From Actinobacteria bacterium IMCC26256 (GTDB lineage: Bacteria; Actinomycetota; Acidimicrobiia; IMCC26256): a stretch of DNA of 64,000 bases. Where the stretch lies: assembly GCA_001023575.1 (NCBI GenBank), contig CP011489.1, positions 372,001 through 436,000 on the forward strand. The letters are read 5' to 3'. Below, one piece after another: positions 16,339 through 26,908 of this stretch (its first letter is position 1; each line of letters begins with the position of its first letter). The notes beneath the pieces were generated by a model. The model saw only the letters and a list, made by a program, of their open reading frames with translations, was not told where the DNA came from and ran no database searches. The translations under genes were made by a program, and so were the position numbers.

Positions 16339-16941
16339 ATGCCGCGGCGCTCTCCTGATGCGGCGCGGAGGGGCACCCCGGCCGACTACTTGGTAGTTGG
16401 TCTAGGAAATCCAGGCGATGAATATGCTCGTACGCGCCACAACGTAGGCACAGATGTTATTGAGATTCTCGCCAAGCGTCACTCTGCAAAATTGCGCAAA
16501 GGTAAAGAGCGTGCCTTCGTAGACGAAGTTCGTGTTGGCGACTTGAGAGTAGCGATGGCAATTCCACAGACGTACATGAACGACTCCGGAGATGCTGTTC
16601 GCCTCCTGGCTCACCGCTACGGCGTGGCTACAGAGCAAATAATCATCCTTCACGATGAGCTCGATCTTCCGGTGGCGGCGCTGCGCATCAAAGAGGGTGG
16701 TGGCCTCGCTGGGCACAATGGGCTGCGCTCCATTAAGTCGCATCTGCACTCTGATGCCTTCCTCCGGGTGCGCATCGGAGTTGGGAAGCCAACTAGCAGC
16801 GCTCAGGGTGCAGACCACGTCTTGGATCGCTTCTCCAAACGCGATCGCAAAGAAATTGACGTGACCCTTGAACTCGCTGCAGATGCTGTTGAGGCAATTG
16901 TCTCAGATGGTGTCGAGGCCGCGATGAACCGATTCAACTAA
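16339..16941 (+). CDS. pth: Peptidyl-tRNA hydrolase
   Basis: 200 residues. Releases peptides from peptidyl-tRNA that drops off ribosomes. Motifs: VGLGNPGDEYARTRHNVGTDV with the catalytic His, PQTYMNDSGDAV, ILHDELDLP and GGGLAGHNGLRSI. Complete, close behind rplY and nine bases ahead of mfd. Confidence 0.95.
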   Translation: MPRRSPDAARRGTPADYLVVGLGNPGDEYARTRHNVGTDVIEILAKRHSAKLRKGKERAFVDEVRVGDLRVAMAIPQTYMNDSGDAVRLLAHRYGVATEQIIILHDELDLPVAALRIKEGGGLAGHNGLRSIKSHLHSDAFLRVRIGVGKPTSSAQGADHVLDRFSKRDRKEIDVTLELAADAVEAIVSDGVEAAMNRFN

Positions 16942-16949
16942 GACCCCTC

Positions 16950-19900
16950 GTGCCGACGCCCCCTCTACACGCTCTCCCAGCACTCCTCTTTGAAGACCCC
17001 GCAGTTATTGCCGCTGCGGCTGTGGCGGAGTTGGTCTCCGTCCCGGATGTAGCGCGCCCACTCTTCATCGCTGCATTGAATCGGCTGACGGGTAGGCGCC
17101 CTCTCCTAGTTGCAGCGCCTACCGCCGCTGAGGCCGAGCGCATAGCGGGTGACCTAATTCCGTTGCTCGGCGCTGAGGCGGTTGAGTTATTCCCGGCATG
17201 GGAGACGCTGCCCTTCGAGAGGGTCTCGCCGAATCTTGAGACGATGGGGCGAAGGCTTCGAGTTATGTGGCGCCTACGCACTGACGATGAAACGCTCTCT
17301 GTAATTGTTGCTCCGGTGCGCGCTCTCGTGCAGAGGCTGGGTCCTCACGTAGAGGATGTAGAGCCCATCATCTTGAGCGCTGGCGAACATGTAGATCGCG
17401 ATGCGCTTGTTCAGAGCCTTGTAGAAGCCGGTTATCGACGCGAGTATCAGGTTGAGGCGCGCGGCGAGGTCGCGGTCCGCGGATCGATCGTTGACGTTTA
17501 TCCATCAACCGCTGATCATCCGGTTCGCATTGATCTCTGGGGTGATGAGGTTGAGCGTCTATCTGGATTCTCTGTTACAGATCAGCGCTCAACGCGCGAT
17601 CTAGAGATGGTCACGATCTTCCCCGCAAGAGAGTTGCTACCTACCCCCGAGGTCAGAGAACGCGCACGACTTCTTATTAGTGAAGCACCTTGGGGTCGCG
17701 AGCAGTGGGAGAGACTCTCTGAGGGTCAGACCTTCGACGGGATGGAGTCGTGGCTGCCGTGGCTCTCGGGTGATGAGCATCTGCTTACCGATTTATTGCC
17801 CGCTCGCTCGCAGGTGCTTTTGCTTGAGCCACGAAGACTCCGTGATCGAGCAGGTGATCTGTTGGCCGACGAGGATGCCCTCGCCGGGGTGCTTGCAGGG
17901 ACATGGGGTGCAGAGCCCGATGCGCTCGCGCGCCTTACCCTGAACTTTGACCGGCTTCTGAGTAGCAGTAACGCGATGGTCACAAATATTCTCGGAAGCC
18001 CAGACCGCCCTGAGACTCCACATTTTGCAGCCTCTGCTTTTGATCCGGTAGTCGGTGACGCTGAGGCTCTGGCAGACCGGGTCCGCCAGCTTCGCACCTC
18101 TGGCGTGCGCGTTGTTGTTGCGGCTGAGGGCCCAGCGAGCGCGCGACGCCTATCTGAGGTCCTCACTAACGAGAACATCGATGCTCCTTACTTGGAGATC
18201 CCTCTCGTCACGGCGGGTGCGGTGAGTGTCGTTGTTGCACCGATAGAGCGAGGTGTTGTCTCTGTAGCGTCGGGAATTGCGCTCATTGCAGAGGCGGATC
18301 TATCTGGGAGGAGACGCGTCCACCGCAAAGCTAGAGGTGCTCGCCGCTCCGCTGATTACTACGACGATCTAAAGGTCGGCGATTATGTAGTGCATCAGGT
18401 GCATGGCGTTGGGCGTTTTGAGGGCATGGGGAAGCGCTCCATTGGTGGAGTGGAGCGCGACTACCTCATGCTTGCTTATCGAGGTAGTGATCGCTTATAT
18501 GTCCCGACTGATCAGATCTCAACAGTGCGCAGATATACCGGTGGCGATAGCCCATCCCTCTCTCGAATGGGTGGCGCCGAGTGGCAGAAAACTCGGAGCA
18601 AAGTTCGTAACGCAGTAGCCGCAATCGCTGCTGAACTCGTGACGCTTTACCGAACCCGCCTGGCTACACCAGGGCATGCGTTTGGGCCTGATACGCCGTG
18701 GCAGCGCGAGATGGAGGATGCCTTCCCATACGAAGAGACTCCGGATCAAATGCAGGCCATCATCGAGGTTAAAGAAGATATGGAGCGCTCGACTCCGATG
18801 GATCGACTTGTCTGTGGCGACGTTGGTTACGGCAAGACCGAGATCGCTATCCGCGCAGCTTTTAAAGCGGTGCAGGAAGGTAAGCAGGTCGGGGTATTAG
18901 TCCCTACAACGCTGCTTGCGAATCAACATGGTGAGACTTTTCGTGAACGCTTCTCCGGATTTCCAGTGTGTGTCGAGGTGCTCTCTCGGTTCCTAACGAC
19001 AAAGGAGCAGAATGTCGTTGTTGAGGGAGTGACTACAGGGCAGGTCGATATCGTCATCGGTACCCATCGCCTTCTCTCCGAGGATCTTGCATTCAAGGAC
19101 CTAGGGCTTCTCATTATTGATGAGGAGCAGCGATTCGGAGTCGAGCATAAAGAGAAGATCAAACATCTACGTGCCCATGTTGATGTTCTTACTCTCTCGG
19201 CGACTCCGATCCCGCGCACGTTAGAGATGAGCCTCACCGGAATCCGAGACCTCTCATTGGTGCAGACGCCACCAGAGGAGCGTCAACCGATTCTCACCTA
19301 TGTAGGTGAGTACGACGAGCGGGCTGTCTCTGAGGCGATTCGACGCGAGCTCCTGCGAGAGGGGCAGGTCTTCTACGTACATAACCGCGTGCAGGATATT
19401 GACCACGTAGCGGAACAAATTCGTGAGCTAGTGCCAGAGGCGCGCGTTGTGATTGCTCATGGGCAGATGGATGAGGGTTTGCTCGAGAGAACGGTCATTG
19501 ATTTTGCGGATCGGAAGTCAGACGTCTTGGTCTGCACAACGATTGTCGAGAGTGGCCTCGATCTTCCGATGGCGAATACCCTGGTGGTCGATAGAGCGGA
19601 CCTCCTAGGTCTCGCACAGCTTTATCAATTGCGCGGGAGAGTTGGGCGACGCGGTCACCGCGCATACGCATACCTCCTCCACCCTCGAGATAAAGCACTA
19701 TCAGAGGAGGCATACGAGCGGTTGAAGGCGATCGGCGAGTTTACGGATCTTGGTTCGGGGTTCAAGCTCGCCATGCGTGATCTAGAGATTCGTGGTGCTG
19801 GCAATATGCTCGGTGGAGCGCAGAGTGGGCATATTGCCGCAGTCGGATTTGATCTCTACTGCGAGCTTGTCACCGAGGCAGTTAGCGAACTGAAGGGTGA

Positions 19901-20360
19901 GCGCATTGAGCAGCCGTTTGATGTGGTTTTGGACCTGCCAGCCGATGCACATCTTCCCCGCGATTATGTTGAGCGTGATGATGTGCGCATGGAGGCATAC
20001 CGCCGCCTTGCGGGTGTAGAGAGCCCTCAAGATGTCGATGACATCGAGGCCGAGTGGCTAGATAGGTATGGGCCGCCACCTGCGGCAGCAGATGCGCTCC
20101 TCGACGCAGCGCGACTGCGCGCCGAGTGCGTGAGGCTGAGAATTAGCAACGTAAGCATTATGCGTACAACGGCGAGACTCGTGGGGCTCTCGCTCCCCGA
20201 GAGTCGCAAGGTACGCCTAACACGCCTTGCCCCGAAGTCCATAGCGAAGGACTCGGAGGTTGTGATTCCCTTAGATGCGCCTCCGAACGGTGTTGTTGGT
20301 GCGTTAACAGCGCTCCTAATGGAGTTAATTCCTCCCGAGGATACTGCCCAAAAGAGTTGA
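16950..20360 (+). CDS. mfd: Transcription-repair coupling factor Mfd
   Basis: 1136 residues. DNA translocase that removes stalled RNA polymerase and recruits UvrA. N-terminal UvrB-homology part (PFERVSPNLETMGRRL; later RGEVAVRGSIVDVYP), RNA polymerase interaction domain beginning at DLKVGDYVVHQVHGVGRFEGM, then the RecG-like helicase with Walker A GDVGYGKTEIA, DEEQ box LLIIDEEQRFG and the TRG region. The C-terminal autoinhibitory domain is present. GTG start. Slightly shorter than the usual 1150-1200 residues. Confidence 0.95.
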   Translation: MPTPPLHALPALLFEDPAVIAAAAVAELVSVPDVARPLFIAALNRLTGRRPLLVAAPTAAEAERIAGDLIPLLGAEAVELFPAWETLPFERVSPNLETMGRRLRVMWRLRTDDETLSVIVAPVRALVQRLGPHVEDVEPIILSAGEHVDRDALVQSLVEAGYRREYQVEARGEVAVRGSIVDVYPSTADHPVRIDLWGDEVERLSGFSVTDQRSTRDLEMVTIFPARELLPTPEVRERARLLISEAPWGREQWERLSEGQTFDGMESWLPWLSGDEHLLTDLLPARSQVLLLEPRRLRDRAGDLLADEDALAGVLAGTWGAEPDALARLTLNFDRLLSSSNAMVTNILGSPDRPETPHFAASAFDPVVGDAEALADRVRQLRTSGVRVVVAAEGPASARRLSEVLTNENIDAPYLEIPLVTAGAVSVVVAPIERGVVSVASGIALIAEADLSGRRRVHRKARGARRSADYYDDLKVGDYVVHQVHGVGRFEGMGKRSIGGVERDYLMLAYRGSDRLYVPTDQISTVRRYTGGDSPSLSRMGGAEWQKTRSKVRNAVAAIAAELVTLYRTRLATPGHAFGPDTPWQREMEDAFPYEETPDQMQAIIEVKEDMERSTPMDRLVCGDVGYGKTEIAIRAAFKAVQEGKQVGVLVPTTLLANQHGETFRERFSGFPVCVEVLSRFLTTKEQNVVVEGVTTGQVDIVIGTHRLLSEDLAFKDLGLLIIDEEQRFGVEHKEKIKHLRAHVDVLTLSATPIPRTLEMSLTGIRDLSLVQTPPEERQPILTYVGEYDERAVSEAIRRELLREGQVFYVHNRVQDIDHVAEQIRELVPEARVVIAHGQMDEGLLERTVIDFADRKSDVLVCTTIVESGLDLPMANTLVVDRADLLGLAQLYQLRGRVGRRGHRAYAYLLHPRDKALSEEAYERLKAIGEFTDLGSGFKLAMRDLEIRGAGNMLGGAQSGHIAAVGFDLYCELVTEAVSELKGERIEQPFDVVLDLPADAHLPRDYVERDDVRMEAYRRLAGVESPQDVDDIEAEWLDRYGPPPAAADALLDAARLRAECVRLRISNVSIMRTTARLVGLSLPESRKVRLTRLAPKSIAKDSEVVIPLDAPPNGVVGALTALLMELIPPEDTAQKS

Positions 20361-20437
20361 AATATTCAAGCATTCCGGGAGCAAGAGTCTTGCCCGAACC
20401 CACTAGACCCCTTGGGCGCCGGTAGCATCTCCAATTC

Positions 20438-21472
20438 ATGAAGAATCGATCGCTCAGACTCATCTCGCTCTTACTCGTCTCTCTTTTTGCAGTTACCGCT
20501 AGCGCATGTGGTGCGCTTGATGGATATGCAGCAAAGGTAAACGGAGAGGTATACACGCAGGCAGCCTTCAAAGCCGACCTAAAGGCACAGCGAGATAACA
20601 AGGTTTTTTATGACACCGTGAGAAAGGCAGCGGGGACTACTAGCAGCGCCGGCACGATTAGCACACAAATCTCGAACGACTGGTTGACGAACGTTGTCTA
20701 TCAACTAGTTCTTAGTCAGGCGGCCAAAGAGAAGAAGATTAATCTGACCGATCAGGATCTAAGTTCCGTCGAGGCAGAGTTTGCCCAGAGCACTGCCGGG
20801 TGGAGCGCGTTCCCAAAGAGTTTCCGCGCGAAAATTGTTAAGGCAACAGCTCTCACCCGCGGTCTTCAGGCCGACATTGTTGGGGAGCGCTCACCGAGCG
20901 AGGCAACCGTAGAGGCTTTTTACACTCGCAACGCCGATCGCATCTGCCCAAGTCAAAAAGTTGTCCTACATGTTCTCGTCGCTACCCAGCCTGAGGCGAT
21001 TGCTGTCGAGAACTCGCTCAAGGGCGGAGGCGACTTTGCTGCGATTGCGAAGGCTCAGTCAACGGATACAGGTTCGTCCGCGGCTGGAGGAAGCCTTGGC
21101 TGTTTAGCCGCAGGGAGTTTTGTTCCAGAGTTTCAGAATGCAGCAGATGCACTTGCTCCCGGAGAGACCTCGGCTCCAGTGCAGTCGCAGTATGGCTGGC
21201 ATGTCATCCGCGTTCTCCCTGCAAGTTACGCGTTGCTGACTGATCAAGTGCAGCAGGCTTACTCGCAAATCGCTCAATCAACCTTTAATACATGGTTCCA
21301 GAAGAAGCTAGCGAAAGCCGTAGTCAAGATTGACTCCTCATATGGAGTCTGGGCGAATGGCAAGAACGGTTATGCCGTTTCTTCTAAGCCGGCCCCCAAA
21401 GTGCGCGAGCTGCCGGCAAAAAACTCTGGTTCACAAGGCATCACGGGCGCTACTGGTAACTCAACGCCGTGA
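20438..21472 (+). CDS. PrsA/SurA-like peptidyl-prolyl isomerase lipoprotein
   Basis: 344 residues. Lipoprotein signal peptide with lipobox ending ASAC, lipidated Cys at 24. A SurA-N-like helical part is followed by one parvulin domain at about 168-262 (QKVVLHVLVAT, DFAAIAKAQSTD, GGSLGCLAAGSFVPEF, QSQYGWHVIRV). Expected to help fold secreted proteins at the outer face of the membrane. Its C-terminus is GITGATGNSTP, a glycine/threonine tail also seen in other exported proteins here. The stop overlaps the mazG start (GTGA). M. tuberculosis has the lipoprotein LpqU in the adjacent position. Confidence 0.88.
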   Translation: MKNRSLRLISLLLVSLFAVTASACGALDGYAAKVNGEVYTQAAFKADLKAQRDNKVFYDTVRKAAGTTSSAGTISTQISNDWLTNVVYQLVLSQAAKEKKINLTDQDLSSVEAEFAQSTAGWSAFPKSFRAKIVKATALTRGLQADIVGERSPSEATVEAFYTRNADRICPSQKVVLHVLVATQPEAIAVENSLKGGGDFAAIAKAQSTDTGSSAAGGSLGCLAAGSFVPEFQNAADALAPGETSAPVQSQYGWHVIRVLPASYALLTDQVQQAYSQIAQSTFNTWFQKKLAKAVVKIDSSYGVWANGKNGYAVSSKPAPKVRELPAKNSGSQGITGATGNSTP

Positions 21473-22932
21473 TCCCCAAAGTCGTTGTCGTCGGGCTAGG
21501 CCCGGGAGGCGCCGACCTAGTCATGCCGCGAGCATTAGTAGCACTAAGAGGTGCCCCTGTCCTCGTGCGCACTGAGCGCCACCCTGCGGTCCAAGAACTC
21601 CGAGATGCAGGGATAGAGATGCTCTCGCTCGATGAGGTCTATGAAACTGCTCCCGATCTTGATGCTGCGTACGCGGAGATTGTGCGGCGCGTTGTTGAGG
21701 CAGCAGTTTTTTCAGGGAGTGTCGTGTATGCAGTTCCCGGGAATCCTGGGGTTGCAGAGCGTGCTGTAGGGATGCTGCGCGTGCTTGCAACTGCCGGAGA
21801 GATAGAGCTTGAGATAGTGCCAGGGCTCTCGTTCGTAGATATTGCTTGGGCTCGCATCGGGGTGGATCCAATGGCAAACGGTGCGCGAGTTGTAGACGGA
21901 AGAAACTTCGTCGTATCTGCCGCAGGGCGAAGCGGAGCATTACTGATAGCGCAGTGCGACTCTAAGTTTGTACTCTCAGACGTAAAGCTTGCATTGCTTG
22001 AGGTGCTCCCTCCGGAGTCTGAAGTGCTTGTACTCCAGCGTCTAGGCCTTCCGAGCGAAGAGGTTTTCCCACTCGCTCTCGAAGACCTTGACCGGCGAGT
22101 AGAACCAGATCACCTAACTTCAATCTACGTAGATACCGGCGAAGCATTGGTAGCAGGAGAGTTCGCAAGCCTGTTCTCGATCGCTGAGCGACTGCGTGCT
22201 CCTGGAGGTTGCCCTTGGGACGCAGAGCAGACTCATCGTTCCCTCTCGCGTTATTTATTAGAAGAGGCCTACGAGACAGTGGAGACTATTGAGGGGCTAT
22301 CGATTGATGCTCCAGCAGGCGAGGCTGACCTCGATGCTTATGCGCTACTCGCCGACGAACTTGGAGATGTTCTCTACCAAGTTGTGTTCCACTCAATTCT
22401 CGCTGAGGAGGCAGGGGCCTTCACAATGGCGGATGTCTCGCGAGGCATACAGGACAAATTAATTAGGCGCCATCCTCATGTCTTTGGTGAGGTTGAGGCG
22501 AATACCTCAGATGAGGTCCTTGCGAATTGGGAGATGATTAAAAAGGAGGAGAAGGGCACATCCTCGATAATTGAGGGGATCAGTGCATCGCTCCCCAGCG
22601 TCCTCTACGCGCTGAAACTTTTTCGCAAGGCAGAGACACTTGGGCTGCTCCCCGATGGGCGTGCTGGCGCACTCGCTGAGTTAGATGCCAGCGTTGAAGC
22701 GGTTCGTCAAGGGGTAAGCGGTGGCGATGATCCAATCATTGGGGATTTATTAGCGGCAGCGGTCGCCCTATCGCGTGCGGACGGGGCTGATGCCGAGGCT
22801 GCTCTCCGAGCATGGACCAAGCGTTTTCGAGCACATTTTCTGGCTACCGAGGCCCTCGCCGCATCTGAGGGTGTCGATCTTCACACCGCCGAGCCTGGAG
22901 TGGCTCGTGCGCTCTGGGGTCGGGCTGGTTGA
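21469..22932 (+). CDS. mazG: Tetrapyrrole methylase-like / MazG nucleotide pyrophosphohydrolase fusion
   Basis: 487 residues. N-terminal tetrapyrrole-methylase-like domain (VVVGLGPGGADLVMPRAL, VVYAVPGNPGVAERAV) joined to a MazG domain (LRAPGGCPWDAEQTHRSL, LLEEAYETVETIE, DELGDVLYQVVFHS) that hydrolyses NTPs to NMPs and cleanses the nucleotide pool. The fusion is the same as Bacillus YabN and actinobacterial MazG. GTG start overlapping the preceding stop. It sits downstream of mfd and upstream of eno and divIC as in both reference gene orders. Confidence 0.92.
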   Translation: MIPKVVVVGLGPGGADLVMPRALVALRGAPVLVRTERHPAVQELRDAGIEMLSLDEVYETAPDLDAAYAEIVRRVVEAAVFSGSVVYAVPGNPGVAERAVGMLRVLATAGEIELEIVPGLSFVDIAWARIGVDPMANGARVVDGRNFVVSAAGRSGALLIAQCDSKFVLSDVKLALLEVLPPESEVLVLQRLGLPSEEVFPLALEDLDRRVEPDHLTSIYVDTGEALVAGEFASLFSIAERLRAPGGCPWDAEQTHRSLSRYLLEEAYETVETIEGLSIDAPAGEADLDAYALLADELGDVLYQVVFHSILAEEAGAFTMADVSRGIQDKLIRRHPHVFGEVEANTSDEVLANWEMIKKEEKGTSSIIEGISASLPSVLYALKLFRKAETLGLLPDGRAGALAELDASVEAVRQGVSGGDDPIIGDLLAAAVALSRADGADAEAALRAWTKRFRAHFLATEALAASEGVDLHTAEPGVARALWGRAG

Positions 22933-22975
22933 GCACAGGTGGCGCGAGGGTGTCCATGCGTGCTCCAATCCCTAG

Positions 22976-23746
22976 ATGGCTACATACGAAGTCCTCGGAA
23001 GTCAGGTCTCTACCCCAGTTGAGATTCGCGATGCGCGATCTTGGTTCTCCACATTCTCGGTGCCGCTCGAGAGCGCTCGCGACCTAATCTCGTATAGCGG
23101 TCTCGAGCCCTCCCCAATTATGGGCAAGCGCGCTCTTGTGAGTCTTGGATTCGTTAGGTATGTGGATGGAGATTTAGGCCCCTATCACGAAGTAGTTGTC
23201 GCCGTAATAGTAAAAGCACCAGTAAGCGCACCTGGGAGTGCACCTGGGGAAAAGAAGAGTGGCGAGACCGGTGCGTTTATTCATCAGTTGCCCGTGAACC
23301 AGCCGTTTACCTGCGCCGCTGGGAGAGGAATCTGGGGCTTCCCAAAGTTTGTTACAGATATTGAGATTGACGAAGGCCTCCATAGGGATACCGGGACACT
23401 CAAGATCGATGGCGAACTGGCACTAAAGATCTCTATTGCGCACGGCGTACCAACCCGCTTGCCAGACACATCTCTAGCCGCGTACTCATGCGGCGATGGA
23501 GTGCTGCGTCGAACAGAGTGGCGTCTTGACGGTGAAGGATCACGCGGGCGGCCGGGGGGAGTGAAGATCGAACTAGGCGATAATGCATTCGCAGATGAAC
23601 TGCGTGTACTTGGATTCCCTCGCAGAGCACTTATGAGCGGATCAATGCGCAGGGTGCGTATGACATTCGGAGATGCTGAGATTATCGATCTGGAGCCACC
23701 AATTACCACTGAAGCGCCAGAGTCAATCGTGGGAGCAAGTAAGTGA
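22976..23746 (+). CDS. Acetoacetate decarboxylase family protein
   Basis: 256 residues. The fold is suggested by the conserved GIWGFPKF block (about residues 121-128), where the lysine corresponds to the Schiff-base lysine of acetoacetate decarboxylase (YPKK type), and by the preceding LPVNQPFTCAAGR. Family members decarboxylate or dehydrate keto acids, and several are of unknown substrate. Its stop overlaps the GTG start of the adjacent short-chain dehydrogenase, so the two probably act on related substrates. The pair interrupts the otherwise conserved mazG-eno order. Confidence 0.8.
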   Translation: MATYEVLGSQVSTPVEIRDARSWFSTFSVPLESARDLISYSGLEPSPIMGKRALVSLGFVRYVDGDLGPYHEVVVAVIVKAPVSAPGSAPGEKKSGETGAFIHQLPVNQPFTCAAGRGIWGFPKFVTDIEIDEGLHRDTGTLKIDGELALKISIAHGVPTRLPDTSLAAYSCGDGVLRRTEWRLDGEGSRGRPGGVKIELGDNAFADELRVLGFPRRALMSGSMRRVRMTFGDAEIIDLEPPITTEAPESIVGASK

Positions 23747-24546
23747 CATTCCGAGGTCGCGTAGCGCTAGTTACAGGGGCTGCAAGCGGTATTGGGTTGT
23801 TGGCCGCCAAGCGTTTGGCGGCTCAGGGAGCTCTCGTCGCTGCTGTTGATCTCACCCTTGAAGGCTTGGCGCCGGCTCTAGAGCACTCGCCGAATGTGCG
23901 TGCATATGCTGCAGATGTAACTGATCAGGGCGCAGTAGATGATGTTGTAGCGCGCATTACAGCCGAACACGGGGGAATTGACCGAGTCGTTAGCGCCGCA
24001 GGAATTTGTCTTCCGGGGCTGCTTCAAGATCAAGCAATAGAAGATATTTCTCGTGTCATGGATGTGAACTACGGCGGTAGCGTTCGGATGGTTAAGGCAG
24101 TACTTGATGGAATGATTGAGAGAAGTCGCGGAGACATCGTCTTGATCGCATCTTTGGCTGGATGGATTCCGTCATATCGCATGGGGGCATATGGAGCCTC
24201 CAAGTTTGCGGTGGTTGCATTCGGTGAAGTGCTATCTCATGAACTTCTCGGGACTGGGCTGCGTACGGTCGTTGTCTGCCCACCGCCGGTGGATACGCCG
24301 ATGCTGATCGGGATCAACGAAGCGGACCCGAGAGCACTTGAAGGGCTCCCAGGGATTGAGGCTAGAGAGGTTCTTGACTCCGCTGAGGCAGCCCTTGAGC
24401 GTGGCGAACTATTCGCATTCCCTGGCCCTAAAACGAGGCAAGCAGTGAGGACTCGGCGCCTTACCCCCGAGCTCCTATGGCGACGGCTCTCTCGCGTTGA
24501 GGATGGCCCAGCGCGTCAACCTCGCCACGGCGCTCCCCCCGCTTGA
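23743..24546 (+). CDS. Short-chain dehydrogenase/reductase
   Basis: 267 residues. Classical SDR: NAD(P)-binding VTGAASGIGLLAAKRLA, acidic residue after the second strand (VAAVDLT), SAAGICLPG for the NAG-type motif, catalytic Ser near IASLAGW and YGASK (Tyr-Lys). Reaction is oxidoreduction of an unknown alcohol or ketone. The GTG start overlaps the acetoacetate-decarboxylase-like gene, giving a two-gene unit. Confidence 0.88.
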   Translation: MTFRGRVALVTGAASGIGLLAAKRLAAQGALVAAVDLTLEGLAPALEHSPNVRAYAADVTDQGAVDDVVARITAEHGGIDRVVSAAGICLPGLLQDQAIEDISRVMDVNYGGSVRMVKAVLDGMIERSRGDIVLIASLAGWIPSYRMGAYGASKFAVVAFGEVLSHELLGTGLRTVVVCPPPVDTPMLIGINEADPRALEGLPGIEAREVLDSAEAALERGELFAFPGPKTRQAVRTRRLTPELLWRRLSRVEDGPARQPRHGAPPA

Positions 24547-24589
24547 TCGGGACAACCCCTAAATATCCGAGGAGTATTAACCCTGATAA

Positions 24590-25989
<1,400 letters not shown>

Positions 25990-25990
<1 letters not shown>

Positions 25991-26415
25991 TGGCGATGTT
26001 GAAGAAGAACGCACCGAAGAAGAACGCGCCGAAGAAAAATGGTCTGGCTCCCAAGACGCGCTCCCCAAGAAAAGGTGTGACCGGCGCTAATCAAATCCCG
26101 CGTTGGGGGAGAATTGTTGCTTTTTCTGTAGGTTTAATTGCACTATTCGCTGTCCTCGCATATCTATTCCCTGTGCGTTCATATATCCATCAGCAGAATC
26201 GAATCAGCGCCGCCGAGAAGCAATTAGTCCTTCTCCGGACCCAGACCAAGATTCTTAGAGATCAGAAGCAGTTACTAGAGTCCCCCGCCGAGATTGAGCG
26301 CATTGCCCGCGCTCGCTTCGGGATGGTTAAACCAGGGGAGCAGGCATGGGCGGTAGTCCCCGGGTCAACAGGCGTCACGGGTGGCGTAGGTGTAACAGGA
26401 TCCACTTCCCCGTAG
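25990..26415 (+). CDS. FtsB/DivIC-type septum formation initiator
   Basis: 141 residues. Cytoplasmic N-terminus with a repeated KKNAP element, one membrane helix (about 41-57, IVAFSVGLIALFAVLAYLF), then a coiled coil (about 62-95) and the short RIARARFGMVKPGEQ domain of FtsB/DivIC proteins that join FtsL and FtsQ in the divisome. Outside the membrane it ends with a glycine/threonine-rich tail (GSTGVTGGVGVTGSTSP). Position directly after eno matches Rv1023-Rv1024 of M. tuberculosis. Confidence 0.9.
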
Positions 26416-26422
26416 CGAAGCG

Positions 26423-26908
26423 ATGCCCCTTACACTTCAATGCGTGCCAACAAACCCAGCAGACCTTGAAGCCGTAACCCTCCTTCTGGGGCGAGAGCCG
26501 CGCGCAGAGTTTGAGGTAGTGGTGCGCGGAGACAATGGCGAGCCTGTTGTTCTTAGGAACGCATCACTTATGTATGACTCCACGCCGATGCCGACTCTTT
26601 ACTGGCTCGTAGATCCTGAACTCAATCGGCGTGTCGGAACGCTTGAGGCAGAGGGTGGGGTGCGCGCCGCTGAGGCTGCAGTAGATGCAGGCGCATTGAT
26701 TGAGGCCCACGATGCCTATGCAGCCAAGCGAGACGCCTCCCTACCTGAGAGTTACGAGGGTCCGCGTCCATCTGGCGGTGTCGGGGGTACACGCATTGGC
26801 GTGAAGTGTCTACATGCCCATTATGCGAACTTTCTTGCAGGGGGAGTCGACCCTGTAGGTGAATGGGTAGAGAAGAGACTCTTGAGCGAAGTTGAGGAGT
26901 CTGAGTAA
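26423..26908 (+). CDS. DUF501 domain-containing protein
   Basis: 161 residues. Recognised by the family features LLGREPRAEFEVVVR, the PTLYWLVDPELNRRVGTLEAEGGV block and GGVGGTRIGVKCLHAHYANFLAGG near the C-terminus. Function of DUF501 is not known; it is regularly found between divIC and ppx in Actinobacteria, as here. The C-terminal Cys-Leu-His-Ala-His segment could bind metal (inference). Overlaps the ppx start by one base. Confidence 0.88.
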   Translation: MPLTLQCVPTNPADLEAVTLLLGREPRAEFEVVVRGDNGEPVVLRNASLMYDSTPMPTLYWLVDPELNRRVGTLEAEGGVRAAEAAVDAGALIEAHDAYAAKRDASLPESYEGPRPSGGVGGTRIGVKCLHAHYANFLAGGVDPVGEWVEKRLLSEVEESE